NCBI GenBank assembly: GCA_002943765.1
Contig: PQWQ01000004.1
Span: forward strand, 310,001-374,000
Direction: 5' to 3'
Length of the DNA: 64,000 nt
Source of the DNA: Psoroptes ovis
Taxonomy: Eukaryota; Arthropoda; Arachnida; Sarcoptiformes; Psoroptidae
Shown piece after piece: positions 47,803 to 60,915 of the stretch (position 1 is the first letter of the stretch; every line of letters starts with the position of its first letter). The notes beneath the pieces were generated by a model. It did not search any database and had not been told where the DNA came from. It saw nothing but the letters and a program-made list of their open reading frames with translations. Made by a program: the position numbers and the translations under genes.

Positions 47803-49842
47803 ATGCATCTGACATTAATATTTATATTTGCATTGTTTAATTTGATCAATTCGATCCAATGTCGTTGTGGTTTACCTGAATTACCATATCAATCACGTTT
47901 AATTGATTTAAATGATGATAATGATATGATAATGAATAATTGGAATTATTTTGAAGAGAAAAAATTAATGAAAATTATTTGTCAAAATGGTTCAATTGGT
48001 TATTATAATATTGCTGAATCTGACAAACGATATTCAGTGCTCACTATTGAACCATTTATCATAATTAAATGTTTGAATAATCATTGGAATATTAGTAAAT
48101 ATCAACATTTATATTGTTTAGAAACAATTAATATGGATCATTATAATGTACAATTGTCGATCAACCATGATGATGATGATAATAATTATGATCGATCAAA
48201 AATAATTGATACCAACACTGAAACAACATCGAAAATATGTTTTAATTTGATCAACCATAATCGACAACAACAGCTTGCTAAGAAATTGGTGAAAAATAAA
48301 ACAATCAAATTGAAAATAAACAAATTCAATCAAAAACATTATATAATTTCACGATTAATGCTGATTATTAGATATAATAATTCAATAATAATTAATAATC
48401 ATTCCAATGAACACAATTATAAATTAATCGATTTTAATGGATTCGATAATCATACAAATGAATTGATTGAATATTATAATCATGATGATGATAATATTTA
48501 TGTCAAACAGAAAACATTTCATACAAATTCATATCGTATAACATTATGGATTGATCAAATAAACACTAAAAATAATCATTTAAATAATTGTTATTTCAAT
48601 AAACAAAACATTCATAGTATTAATAATCATTTGTTAAATATGACAACCCAATTTCTCATGTTTGATTGTCCAATTAATTTTTCAAATATTGAAAATAATA
48701 ATGTATTCGATATAAATATAGATGTTGAGCAATTACATTTGGATAATCAAACTCATGATCATATTAATGATAATGTCATAATGCTGTGTGGTAATCAATT
48801 ATTTTCCATTGCCTATGATGATTGTGGACAGCCATCAATACCGATTAATGGTGTTGTGGAAAAATTGAAAATGAATCACACAAATGAGATTGTAGCTAAA
48901 TATTCATGTGCTCAAAATTATCGTTTAACAAATATTAAGCATGAATTTAAAATTGGTTTGAATCAAAATCATTTATTAACAATCAACCAAACTGAATCGA
49001 CAAATGATTCAATAATTTTCCAACGTAAATGTCATTATGATAATCGGTGGAAACCAGATTTCGATGAAAATTTGGTCTGTGTACCCAAGTATTGGTGTCG
49101 CAATCCACCACCGATGCCTGATTCGAAAAAATTTTTGTTTGAATATTCAAAATTGGACAATATGAATCTTGCAATAGCTAATGCATCGTTGGCTACATTA
49201 CGTTGTTTGATGGTAACGCATAATGTTGTCCCATTCACAATATATCGGTGTAGTCATTCAGGTGAATGGGTCAAATTGAAAAAAGATACGAATTCTAGTG
49301 AGCCAGAACCAGATTGTGTACCATCTAAATATCGTGCTGGTTTACCACCTGGCGGTACACGATATTATTCACGTAATTTTCGCCGTTATTATTATCGATA
49401 TTATCCACAACAATCATCAAGCAATATGAACACAGTTTTATGGGGACATAAATTGACTGATAATAAATATTTGACTTATTATGGTGGAGCAGGTATAGCA
49501 ATATTATTCTTAGCATCATTCATTATATTGATACATGTGAGACGAATGGCAAAAAAAATGTCCAAACAAATGCGTGAACAAACATATATCAGTATGGAAA
49601 AAACAAACAACGAAGCATTCATGTCAATGCAAAGTGGCAATCAAATGGCATTCGATCCAGGTAATCCACCGGATTATTATGATGAAACAAATTTCTTCGA
49701 TGCAAACATTATGTATTCATCCGATCTACCACCACCGGCAACACCTATTTCGATGCCAATCAATAATGGTAGCGGTCCGAATGGTGGACGTACTGGAAAA
49801 TCAATGAAAAATGAGAGAAATTTCGATTCTATTAAATTCTAA
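47803..49842 (+). CDS. Type I membrane protein with three CCP/Sushi-like modules
   Basis: An intronless 679-residue protein. Residues 1-20 (MHLTLIFIFALFNLINSIQC) form a signal peptide, which supports the chosen start. A first CCP-like module runs from Cys22 to Cys105 with the four-cysteine pattern 22/60/90/105. A long, Asn/Asp/His-rich linker (about 110-335) has no recognised fold. Two further modules run from Cys341 (DDCGQPSIPINGVV, a classic Sushi start) to Cys426 and from Cys432 to Cys505. After an Arg/Tyr-rich juxtamembrane stretch comes a transmembrane helix at about 559-579 (GIAILFLASFIILI), stopped by HVRRMAKK. The cytoplasmic tail of about 100 residues contains a PPxY motif (NPPDYYDE) and a proline cluster. 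Many N-glycosylation sequons fit an extracellular part. CCP modules usually mediate adhesion or ligand binding; the ligand is unknown, and I cannot name an orthologue. Confidence 0.9.
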   Translation: MHLTLIFIFALFNLINSIQCRCGLPELPYQSRLIDLNDDNDMIMNNWNYFEEKKLMKIICQNGSIGYYNIAESDKRYSVLTIEPFIIIKCLNNHWNISKYQHLYCLETINMDHYNVQLSINHDDDDNNYDRSKIIDTNTETTSKICFNLINHNRQQQLAKKLVKNKTIKLKINKFNQKHYIISRLMLIIRYNNSIIINNHSNEHNYKLIDFNGFDNHTNELIEYYNHDDDNIYVKQKTFHTNSYRITLWIDQINTKNNHLNNCYFNKQNIHSINNHLLNMTTQFLMFDCPINFSNIENNNVFDINIDVEQLHLDNQTHDHINDNVIMLCGNQLFSIAYDDCGQPSIPINGVVEKLKMNHTNEIVAKYSCAQNYRLTNIKHEFKIGLNQNHLLTINQTESTNDSIIFQRKCHYDNRWKPDFDENLVCVPKYWCRNPPPMPDSKKFLFEYSKLDNMNLAIANASLATLRCLMVTHNVVPFTIYRCSHSGEWVKLKKDTNSSEPEPDCVPSKYRAGLPPGGTRYYSRNFRRYYYRYYPQQSSSNMNTVLWGHKLTDNKYLTYYGGAGIAILFLASFIILIHVRRMAKKMSKQMREQTYISMEKTNNEAFMSMQSGNQMAFDPGNPPDYYDETNFFDANIMYSSDLPPPATPISMPINNGSGPNGGRTGKSMKNERNFDSIKF

Positions 49843-50220
49843 ATTCAAATCAAGCCTGGTCAAAAAAAGCCTGATGAATATTGATGAATTACAAACAAAA
49901 AATCAATTCATATTAATCAATATTATTAATTATTGTTTCATTATTCACAAATAGTTAGTATTCAAAGTTACAAAGTAGTCAAATTTAGTCAATTAAATAT
50001 TCGTGTTGAAAAAACCTTGTTTTCAATTGAAATATTTCTAATTTCGATCCGTAAATCGTGATTCCGGTTTAATAAAAAAAAAACATTCAAATCAAATGCA
50101 TTAAATGCTCGGTTGGAATAAACAAGATCAACCCAAAATATCGGATCTGCCATCTTTCTTATTGAAATCAAAATATTTTTATTCCAATTTTTTTCCACGT
50201 AATTATTTGTCAATAAACAT
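49843..50220 (+). terminator. 3' UTR and possible polyadenylation signals of the Sushi gene
   Basis: AATAAA occurs at 50118-50123 and 50212-50217. Either could end the transcript; in such AT-rich DNA the motif is weak evidence. Confidence 0.3.
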
Positions 50221-53200
50221 ATGAAAAATTATAAACAAAATTTAGCTTCAAGCAACAACAAAAACAAATGAATGAATGGAGAAAAAATTACAAATCATTA
50301 TCAACAATGATTGATCATCATCATTATGTTTGATTACCTTGCTATGTTTTTGGTCCAATTATTTCAATTTTTTTCGAAACATTTCAACAACAATTTTTCC
50401 CATTGAAAAATATGGCAAACGGTGGAACCAAATATTCGAGTAATTCTTTGATTATCAAAACGTCAAGTGGCCATCAAAATTTCAGTTTGTCTTTGAATTT
50501 CGACATTTTTTTTTCTCGCAAACGAAAAATAAATTGAAAAATACCGAAATTTTGAATCTAAACTTTATTTTTGAACGATGATCAATTGAAATGAAATGCT
50601 TTTTTTTCATTCATTTTTTTGGTCGTTTGTTGACAATTTTGTTTTGTCGAAATTTGTTTTCTCATATTTTTGCTTCAGGGAGAAAATGATTGAAATTGAA
50701 ATCAATGATTTGAATTTGATGGAAATTTCAAACCGAAAAAATAAATTAATATTTGATCATATTGATTTTGAAATTTTATTGTGAAAATCATTGTACAATA
50801 CTAAATATAGATGTCGCATGTGTGTATGTGTGTGTGTGTGTGTGCGAATCAAGAATATAACTATTGAATGTTTTATTAATTATTATGTTTTACATTGAAA
50901 TAATGATTCAGAATTATTAATGATTGTCTATATAAAAAATGGAGAAAAATTAAAAAAAATCAGACAAAATTATCATGATTGAATTTTTTAATCATAATCA
51001 TAAGCCATAATACAAAAAATTAAAAATTTCACGTGAACATTTCATTTTTCAGGAAATTACACAAATAATAATGAAAATTATCGACAAAAATTGATTGATT
51101 TAAAGATTTTAGAGTAATGAAAGATAAGTGAATGATTATTACTCTAAATAAATAAATGAATGATCCAAATTAAATGATTTGTGAAAAATAAATAAATTTC
51201 AAAATATGAAAATCATCATTCATTTAATTTGTGAATTTTTTTTTCTATAAATTTTTGAGTGAAAAAATTGAGAAAATTTGATAAATAAAAATAGTTTCAA
51301 TGTAAAAATATTGTTGAGAATATTTTCAGTTTTTTACCATAAAAATTTCATTTTTTGATCCATAAATGAGTGTTTAATCTGTGTTGATAATTATTATTAA
51401 TATATGATGATACAAAGTACTGATATATTTTACAAACAAAACAAAACGAAAATGTCGAATTATAATTTATTCAATGTTAAAATATCATAAATGATTGATT
51501 AATATTAGATGGATGTATATTAATCATAATAATAAACATACACACAAACACACTCACGCACAAGCATTTATTCTATTTATGATTTAAATCAATGATTTGA
51601 TAGTTAAAAGTGTATTTTTTAAACCTTATTATTCAAAACAAAAATTGTCAAAACATCGGCAAAACAAAAATGAGAAAAATATTGGACTGTCCTAAAAGTT
51701 TTGGTGCCATTTTACATGAATTTTCGATAAAAAAATCGTTGAAAACTTTTCGGACAATCCAAATATGTATTTTCATGTTTCAATTTTTATAAGCATCAAT
51801 TGAAATATTTTCAATATGTAAAATATGAATCAATTATAATGACATTAACAAAACAAAACAAGAGTTAAATCAACCAATAAACATGATTCATAAATAATAA
51901 TTCATATCAATATTTCAAACAAATACAAACATATTTAATGGGTAAATAATTTATAAATAAATTTATGTCCCATAATCGCTTTTGTATTTTTCGAAAATTT
52001 TTGAAAACTTTCCTGTTTTGTTATGCATTGTCTTTTTACTGATAAGAATTTTATTTTATTTCATTACATTTTTTCGATGGAAACTATTATTTTTTAATGG
52101 AAAAATTGAGCCAAATCAATTGAATTCAATGGAAAATTTTAAAAAAATAGAAAATAAAATGAAATTAAACAAATCGATAAATCAATTTGAAATTTATGTT
52201 CTTATTGTTTTTTATATTTTCAACATTTAAACTTGCCAAATTATTTATTTGTTTTTTTTTCGAAAGACTCTGTGGAATTTAAATTTAATCATTCAAAGGT
52301 AAAATTGTCGAAGGTCGAGGAAAATTGAATGTGATTTTTTAAAAAATGAGGTCAAAAAAACCCTTCATTTGTCGAGTGTATTTTTAGATTGTAAAAAGAT
52401 TGTACACGCTTGTGTACATTATAAACTGTAGTAAATCTGTAGCAGTACAGAGTTGAAACTTGAATTTTAAGTATTTTATTTGATTGAAAGACAAACGCTC
52501 GAATGAAATTTAAAATAAATAAATCAAATCGGATAAAACACACAAAGACACGAAAATTTAATTTGAAAAATGACCAAAATGACCAGAAAATAAGAAACAA
52601 CAACAACTAATCAGTCAAAGCAAAAAATAATGCAAACAATTAGTATTTGGCATATATGCACAATCATAAATGATGTTGAATTAAAGATTTCAAAAATAAA
52701 TTCAATTGAAATTATTCTAAATTGTCTTTTTATTATTTGTAATTTTGACCGTATTAATCCTTGTTATTCGGACTTTTTCCATACAAACAAAATTTGTTTT
52801 GAAGGTTATCTCATTAATTAGTTTGTTTCTCAAGCATTCAAATGATTCTTTATTTCATTAAATCTTAAATTTTCATCAACAAAAACAACAGCAATCACTA
52901 TGAAATTGAATGACCATAAAAAATTGATTTTATTTCATTTTAAAATGAGCGAAAAATTTGTTGTTGCTGCTGCTTATTACAGCGACAAAAATCGTAATCA
53001 AGGTAAGGCAATAATAACGACCAAACAGAAATAACAATTTAAATCAATTATAAATTCAATGTGTATATTTACATTTGAAAATAAATAAAATTTTCGGTCC
53101 TTTTTTCTCCTAAATTATTTCGTGAAAAATATTTTTTTTCGAATACATTTGTTTCACACGAAAAATTTTCATTGAAATAAATTTGAAATTTTTTTTTGCT

Positions 53201-56200
53201 TATTATTTGAAACATGTTATTTTCGTATGAAGCTTTTGTATCACATAAAAAAATCGTTGATTCATTCATACATTTGATTTTATGATTACCTCACACATTC
53301 ACTGGATGGTCGATGGATGGTTATCGTCAGAGGTACTACATGATAATTGGTGACCATTGGTGCAAAATTATTATTATTATTCCTACAATGATGGTCGATG
53401 ATTTTGTAAAGTCGATAATTATGTAATTTCTTATTCTTTTGGGCCAACAAAGTCACATTGTTTTGAATTAACATTGTTTTGACCATATTTCTTTTGAAGT
53501 TTTATCTTCAAATGTATATAATTATGTGTCTGCATGTCTATGTGTGTGTGTGTGTGTTTATGCAAATGAACCTTGTTGTACACATTGATGTTTGTTATGT
53601 ACATTTCAAAATTTATCGACAAGTCAAGTCAAGTCAAAATTTTCCATCAACATTATTATTATTATTCAAATAAATTCAACGAACGCTTCTTCGGGTTGGT
53701 TCTTTGTTTGTCCATTGGTAGATGGAAAATTACCATTTTTACTTTGAATAGAAATGTGAAAAAAATTGAATGCAAATCATTGCCTTGAAATTCATTTTGG
53801 TTGTTTTCTTTGATTTTTTTGTCCATTGTTTGCACATTGGCGGATCAATGTGAAGAAACAATAACAATTATGTAAAATATTGTAAATTGAGAAAAAAAAA
53901 TTGCAAAATAATTTGACCCTCAAATGTCAATGTGTTATATTTGTTTTTGCATTATTTTTTCTGTTTCAATTTTTCTCAAATCAAATAACAAAGAACAACA
54001 AACAATATTCATTTGTTTGAATATTCAAAATTAATTTTCTTCAATTTTTCTTTAGAAAATTGGTTTTGAAATTTCTCAAACAAGACAACAGAAAAAAAGG
54101 TGAAAGTTCAATGATTACAATGGTGAAAAAAAAAACAATGGTAAATTTTCCAAAAAAAAAAAAAAAAAATAAATAAAATAAAATAAAAATTTAAAATTAT
54201 TAATTTTTTGACCGATGTTTCAAAATATTAATTATTATTATTATTGTGAATTTTGACTGAAAAAAACAAATAAATACTGAATCAAATATTTTATTTTTAC
54301 CAATAATTTTCACATATTTAGATCATCGAGTCAATGAATTATTTGAAGGCGAAGAACTTGGAAAAATTATGAATTATTTGTTCGGATGTCCAACGACTAT
54401 TGAATTAAATAATGAAAATCACAAATCCATTTGGCATTTTTAGTTTGTGAAAGAATAAATAAAGCATTGTGACATTTTGCTATATTTAATAATATGCTTA
54501 TAATAAATAATTATGTCAATATACTAAAATTATTGTTTGATTTTCTTTTGGTTTTTTCAAATTTTCAAAATCATAAATAATGTGTCACAAATGATTTTGG
54601 GTGACAGACCATCATATATTGTATAATGAGATTGAATTTTTGTGGTTTCTGTCTTTGGAAAATAATTCAAGAAATTCAAAATTCATCATTTAAATTCTTT
54701 ACACAAAACCAAGTTTTTATTTTGAAAAGAATTCAATTTTATTTGAAATGAGAATTTCATATTAGAATTCTTGGATTGAAAAGGTCATAAGGTTATACAA
54801 CATTTCAAACATTATTAACATGAAGGAATTTCCAACAAATTTTTCACAATTTTTCATGAATCATTAATCCATGATATGATTTGATATGGAAACCAAAAAA
54901 GTAAATTCCTCTTTATTTGTCGAAAATCTTTGGAAAAAACCACGAAAATTTTTCACAGATAATTGTTTTAATTATCGTGAAAAATGTCAGAAAATTCATT
55001 TTCCATTTATTTTGGTTCAATATTCTGTTTGCCGAGAAAAATGAATGATAAATTCTCAGAATTTAATTTCGAAAATTGAAAATTTTAATTTAATCCCATT
55101 TTTTCATTAGAGAACCGAGAGAATAATTGCAATTTTTTCTCGTCTCTCGATTCTTTGCTATCTCAATTTCACTCTATATTTCAATATGGTTGAAAATACG
55201 ATGAAATTCAATGGAAAAAGTAAACAAAGAAACAAATCAAATAAATTTAATTTTGACAATGATCAAATAATAATATTAATTATTAAATTGATATCATGAT
55301 GATGATGATCATTATGGAGAATGGTAAATACAGCTATTGTGAAGATGATTCGTGACTAGACAGCTTTATATACTAAATAACTCATATATTCCATTATATG
55401 TCATATATATCGGTGTGATACTCTTTGTCTTTGTTTAGCCAAGCTCTACAAGCCAAATATTATCACATTCATAACAAAAGAACCGAAAAAAACTGAAAAT
55501 ATTTAACAGACTTATCAATGATATGTTTAAATATTCAAACTTATTTGAATAATAATCAAAAAAACCGAAAAAATTGATTAAATTCATTACACAAATAAAC
55601 GGAAATAAATATTTTTGTTTTTTGTTTTTTTGTTTTTTGTTTTTTTTGTTTTTTTTGGTTCCTTTATGTTAAATAAAATTTTTGACGTTGATATCAATTT
55701 AAATACTGAAAAAAAAGAAATTAAAGATAACCGGGATATGCCAAGATAAGGAAAAAACCGAAGAAAATGAATATTCACGAAAATTTTCAATCAGAATTCT
55801 TTTCTTTTTTTTTTTGGTTTTTTGAATCGAAATTTTTCTTTGAATTTTTATTTACAAAGGAATGAACCTTTAAAAATCCATGAAAAAATGATTAAAAGAA
55901 ATGATTGAAATACCATAGAATATTGACGGCTATAAAATGACTGATATTTTCTTTTAGATTTATTATGAATGCACACAAATTTTTGCGCTGAATTTTTCTA
56001 TTCTAATTATTGATTTTTTTTGTGTCTAATCCAAAATAGAAATAATCATAAGAAAAAAAACTGGCAGATGTTTTGATTATTTTTCGATGAAATGTGTTGT
56101 TATTATTATTCATAAATGAATTATCCATCAATTATTTTCGTTTTTTGTTTTTGCTTCATTGGCCTTTTTGGTCATGGTTTTTCAAGCTTACTATCCACAT

Positions 56201-59200
56201 CATTATAATGTTAGATTTGTGGTTGAATTTTTTTTCGTTTTTTGATACTCTGAGTTAAATGAGATGCTAAATGATGATGACCTTGTCAATTTCTGGCTTT
56301 TATATTATTATTAGTGGCCAAATAATAATTATTGCAAATCAAATTTCAAATTTTACCACGTGTCACACAAAGAGTGTTACCCATAAATGAACCCAAAATG
56401 AATCACTGAAGATACAGAATGCATCAATTGAAAAATGTATCATCAATTATATTGTTCAACATAATGAATTGGGTTGAATTATGACAAAAGAATAATGAAT
56501 TACAATATGATAGATATAAACGAATGTACTAGGAAACTAAAATGAAATTAAATTAATGATTTTTTCCCTTCCACAAACACGTGTAATGTCAAATGTTATT
56601 TTAGTTTATTTTATTTTTGAATTTTTTCAATGATTGATAATCATTAGTCGTTAGTGCTGGAAAATAAATCAAATAATAATCAAAAGCTTGAAAATGCTTG
56701 GTAAAATTTGTTAAATGGACTAAACCAAAGTGATCAAAGTCATCTCATATGCATTTATATATGTTTGCATTTCGTTTTCTTTAACTTGATCCACATACAT
56801 AACAACCATTGTCAGATAATTTTCAGATCAAAACAAAAAAATAATCAAGGACAATTCATAGATTTATTTGTTTGTTTTTTCTTTCGATTGAAACATATAT
56901 GTACTAATGATGATGATTATAATAAAAACAATAATAATAATGAACACATGTGTGTATTTTAAGTGTATTTGAATGCAAATGGACCCATATATATGTGATC
57001 CACAAATATTATTATTATTATGTACTGAAATGTAATTTGATATGAATTTCTATATTCTTGAATAATAGTGAAATATAAGAAATAATAATGAAGATAAAAC
57101 AAAAAGCACAAAATCGATTTATGCTTTTGGGATAAATATGAATATATAAAATATAATCAGATATATGTGCATTCATATATTAAAATGACATTTGAATATT
57201 TGTTTTTATAAGGTGAATAAATGTCCAATACATTCATCGATTTATGCTTTGTTCAATATTTGACATTTATTTTAACCTTTAATATTCAACATCATTATCA
57301 TCATTGATCGTTTATGAAATTTCAAATTAATTTTGTCACGAGAATAGAGAATAATAATGATTTTGATTTTGAAAATTAATTCATTATTTCCAATCAATAC
57401 ATACACAATTTATTAATTGAAAATCATTATCATAATTAAATTAATTTCAATAACAACACACACCCAAAAACTAAATGAATTAATAAAAATAGATCATTAT
57501 TTAAATCAAGAGCACTTTTATTTACTACATATTTCAACTGATTGTAGTCTTGTAATAATTAATAATCAATGAATTAATTCCAGCAAAAGATAAAGATTAA
57601 CACAACATTAGTCAATCATAAGCATAAGTTTGGCTTTCAGGAAAAAATGTTTTGACAAAACATTGAAATATTTGACAAATTGACAAAATTTAAATTAATA
57701 AAACTCATATCACCAGTTTTCTATTGAAAAACAAAACAAAAATAAAAATTTCAATTATTCTAATTTATAAAGAAATGGGATTATTATCCCGACGATTTAT
57801 GGCATCGTTTACTTTGACAAAGTAAAAATTGAAATGGATCGAATCAAACATGAAATGATAAAAGAAAAGTCAAATAAATATTAATTGAAAATGAATTTGA
57901 AACAACAACAACACGGATACGAATAATGGTCGCATGATAAAACAATAATAGTAGGGGAAAACGTACACTCACAAACAACACGAAATATATTCGAATTTCA
58001 TTTCCATTATATTAATATACAAACAAACAAAGAAACAACAGCACAACTGAATGGATAATCAAAAAAAAAGTCATATTAAATGAAATGAAATGATAATCAA
58101 CATAATGATAATTTAATGATTTTTTTTCGTTGAGTCAAATGAAATGAAGGAAAACAAAAACGAAAAAACAAACCATATTTTTATAAGGGGTGGATTAACC
58201 AAAAATTCCAACCAGAAAAAAACAAAAACAAAAAATCCAGAAACGAAAAATTGAGATAAATTTCCATCAGATACCATACAAACAAGCTAAAAGTCTAATG
58301 TCGAATACACCCACAGTTGAATAGAATAACCAAGAGAGATAAATGAATAAATAAATAAATAATGATTATTTATGTGTGTTTGAATAATGGTCATATGGTG
58401 TTGCAAAAAAAAAATGGTCAAAGTTGAACCATTTAAACTTTTATATACTGAAAAATTATTTAAACATCATGATCAAGTTTTGTTTTTTGGCTTGTTGTTT
58501 GGTTAGACAACCAAAACAGATGATTTAGCAGGAACATTTATTTAATCACTTGGTAAAAAAACAAAAAAAAAAAAATGGAAAAATTTGAAATCATTCAAGA
58601 GATTGCGTGAATATTAATAAAATAATAAAATCATTTCCATTTAAAAGTTTTTTTTTCGGGATTTTCTGGGGTTTTCATCACATAACAGAATCTGTTGAAT
58701 TCCCACAAAATAATTACTTAATGTTGGTTAAAATGCGAGGATATTTTATTTTTATGCAAAATAAAATAATTGACTGCCAATAATGAGCTGAAAATAGATG
58801 ATATTTTCAAGCTTTGGTCAATAATAATCATGTTTGTTTCAATTGTGAAAATTTCTGCTTTTTTGTTTTATAATAAATAAATAACTGATACATCTCTGAT
58901 GACCAATTACTAACATTATTTTTAGATTCATTTCAAGATTATCATTATACTTATTGGAATACCGTCATTAGAAATATTCTGAGAAGGAAATTTGTTTGAT
59001 TAGTCAAGATTTTGTTTATTTATATAATTCTTTATTTGTATTTAAAGTATTCCCTGTGATTAATTAGTATCATTTATTCATTTATTTACAAATTCGATGC
59101 AATTTTACAAACATTCTCTTCATTCAGCATTGCATTGTTATTGTTAAATTAACATTATTCTTATGTAGTATTGATAACCAGAAATTTACAATTTCACCAA

Positions 59201-59508
59201 ATTACCAATGCACCAATACACCATTTACCATGAAGAGAATAAAAAACCAGATGATAACAATTAATTAAAACAACATAACAGTTAGATAATGGCAGCATTC
59301 AAATGCCATCATTTGCACTTATTATTAGTTAGTATTATCTCAATGTAATTATCATTCAAAGTGATCATGTTTCTTTTATTCTTCTTCTTTTTTTTATTTG
59401 TTTCATAATTTTTTAGATGCTTTGATGCTTAAATGTTTTTTTTCTTTTTGTTCGTTTATTGCAAACATTGCCCATTGGACGATCCGATATTTTGTTTATT
59501 TTATCATT

Positions 59509-59532
59509 TCTTCTTCTTCTTCTTCTTCTTCT
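59509..59532. repeat. (TTC)n microsatellite
   Basis: About eight TTC units in a row. Confidence 0.85.
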
Positions 59533-60835
59533 ATTCCATTTCTATGAACATATCAGTGTTAGATTATTTGGATTATTTAATATGGTATTCCATCCTTGGG
59601 TACATGTGGAATTGATTCGATTGCAGAAAAAAATCTTAATCCGAACAGTAGTCATGAATGGGATTTGAATGCTTTTTGAACGAACGTAAATAGTGAGTTG
59701 TTCAATTTTATCATTTGTAAATGTTTTGAAAAAAAATGAAATAAAATCAATTACGATACCCAAAAAAAAAAATTGAAAATTGATTGACAAACAAAAAATG
59801 TGATTCAATGTATGTGTGATATATGCGCGTATTTGGGAGGATTTCTCTTTTTTTCGTTTACCGATTTTCGGTTCTCTGACGAGGCCCAACCAATGATGAT
59901 GATGACCCGAGAAACATTACGCGCGACAGAGAGCGACTGTGAGGCAGAGGGAGAAATCGGGCTAAATTGTTTATATGAAATGATTGAATAGAATAAATAT
60001 ATATCGATCGTCATATATATGAGCGCAACTTGGTGCACGTGCATTTGGTGAATGATTTTTTTTTTGTTTTTTTTTTTGTTTGGATCAATTTTATTTCAAT
60101 TGTTTATTCGTATATAACCGAAAATATACATCAGAAATCTATACGCAGAGATATAATACACAGTGTGATGATGCAAAATTTTCAAAATCAATGACATTTC
60201 GTATATATGATATTTGATATAAATATAAATATTCCATTCATATAAATCTATGTCTCTGCAAGTTATTTTGATGCAAAAAAAAAGAGAAATATCACCGAAT
60301 TGAAATGAAAAAATATACAAAAACATAAAGCTGTCAAACAATGTCAATGATTATTTTATTTTAGCATTCAATACAATATTCAATAATTTTCGATTCAGTA
60401 TTTTTTGGTCTTTCTCTCTGTACATTTTTCACCAAAAACAAAAATGATTGGAAATTGAATGTAAAATCAAATGGAAATAAACAAATGTAAATATTTGAAA
60501 CAGAAATCATCATCATCAAAAGAGAGTTTAAAATTTTGATTTTTGAAATATTAAACAACATTTATAAATGAATAAATGTTTGTGTCTGGTGATGTATGTC
60601 TGTGATCTGTGTGGTTGAATCAATGAATGAATGTTGATCAGAATATGCGATTGACAATTGTCAAAAAAAAAAAAATCGAGAAAATTATTTTTTTTGTTTT
60701 ATTTTTTTTTGGCCAGAAAAATAAAATTGAAAAAATATAATAATGGAATCAACCTTATGATATCCAATACACAGAGATACAAATATGTGCAAAGACATGA
60801 GATATTGTGTGTTTGCGTGTATGTGGATATATATA

Positions 60836-60915
60836 TTGGTTTGTCCCATAAGTTGTTGTCGTTCTTCAGATGAAAATAAATTCAAAAAACGGCAAGAACT
60901 TATGGGACAACCTAA
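60836..60915. mobile_element. 80-bp mariner-type MITE
   Basis: Left end TTGGTTTGTCCCATAAGTT and right end AACTTATGGGACAACCTAA are inverted repeats, flanked by TA on both sides (60834-60835 and 60916-60917). The ends resemble the TTAGGTTG start typical of mariner elements. There is no coding interior. Its ends differ from those of the mariner at 32140, so it belongs to another family. Confidence 0.85.
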
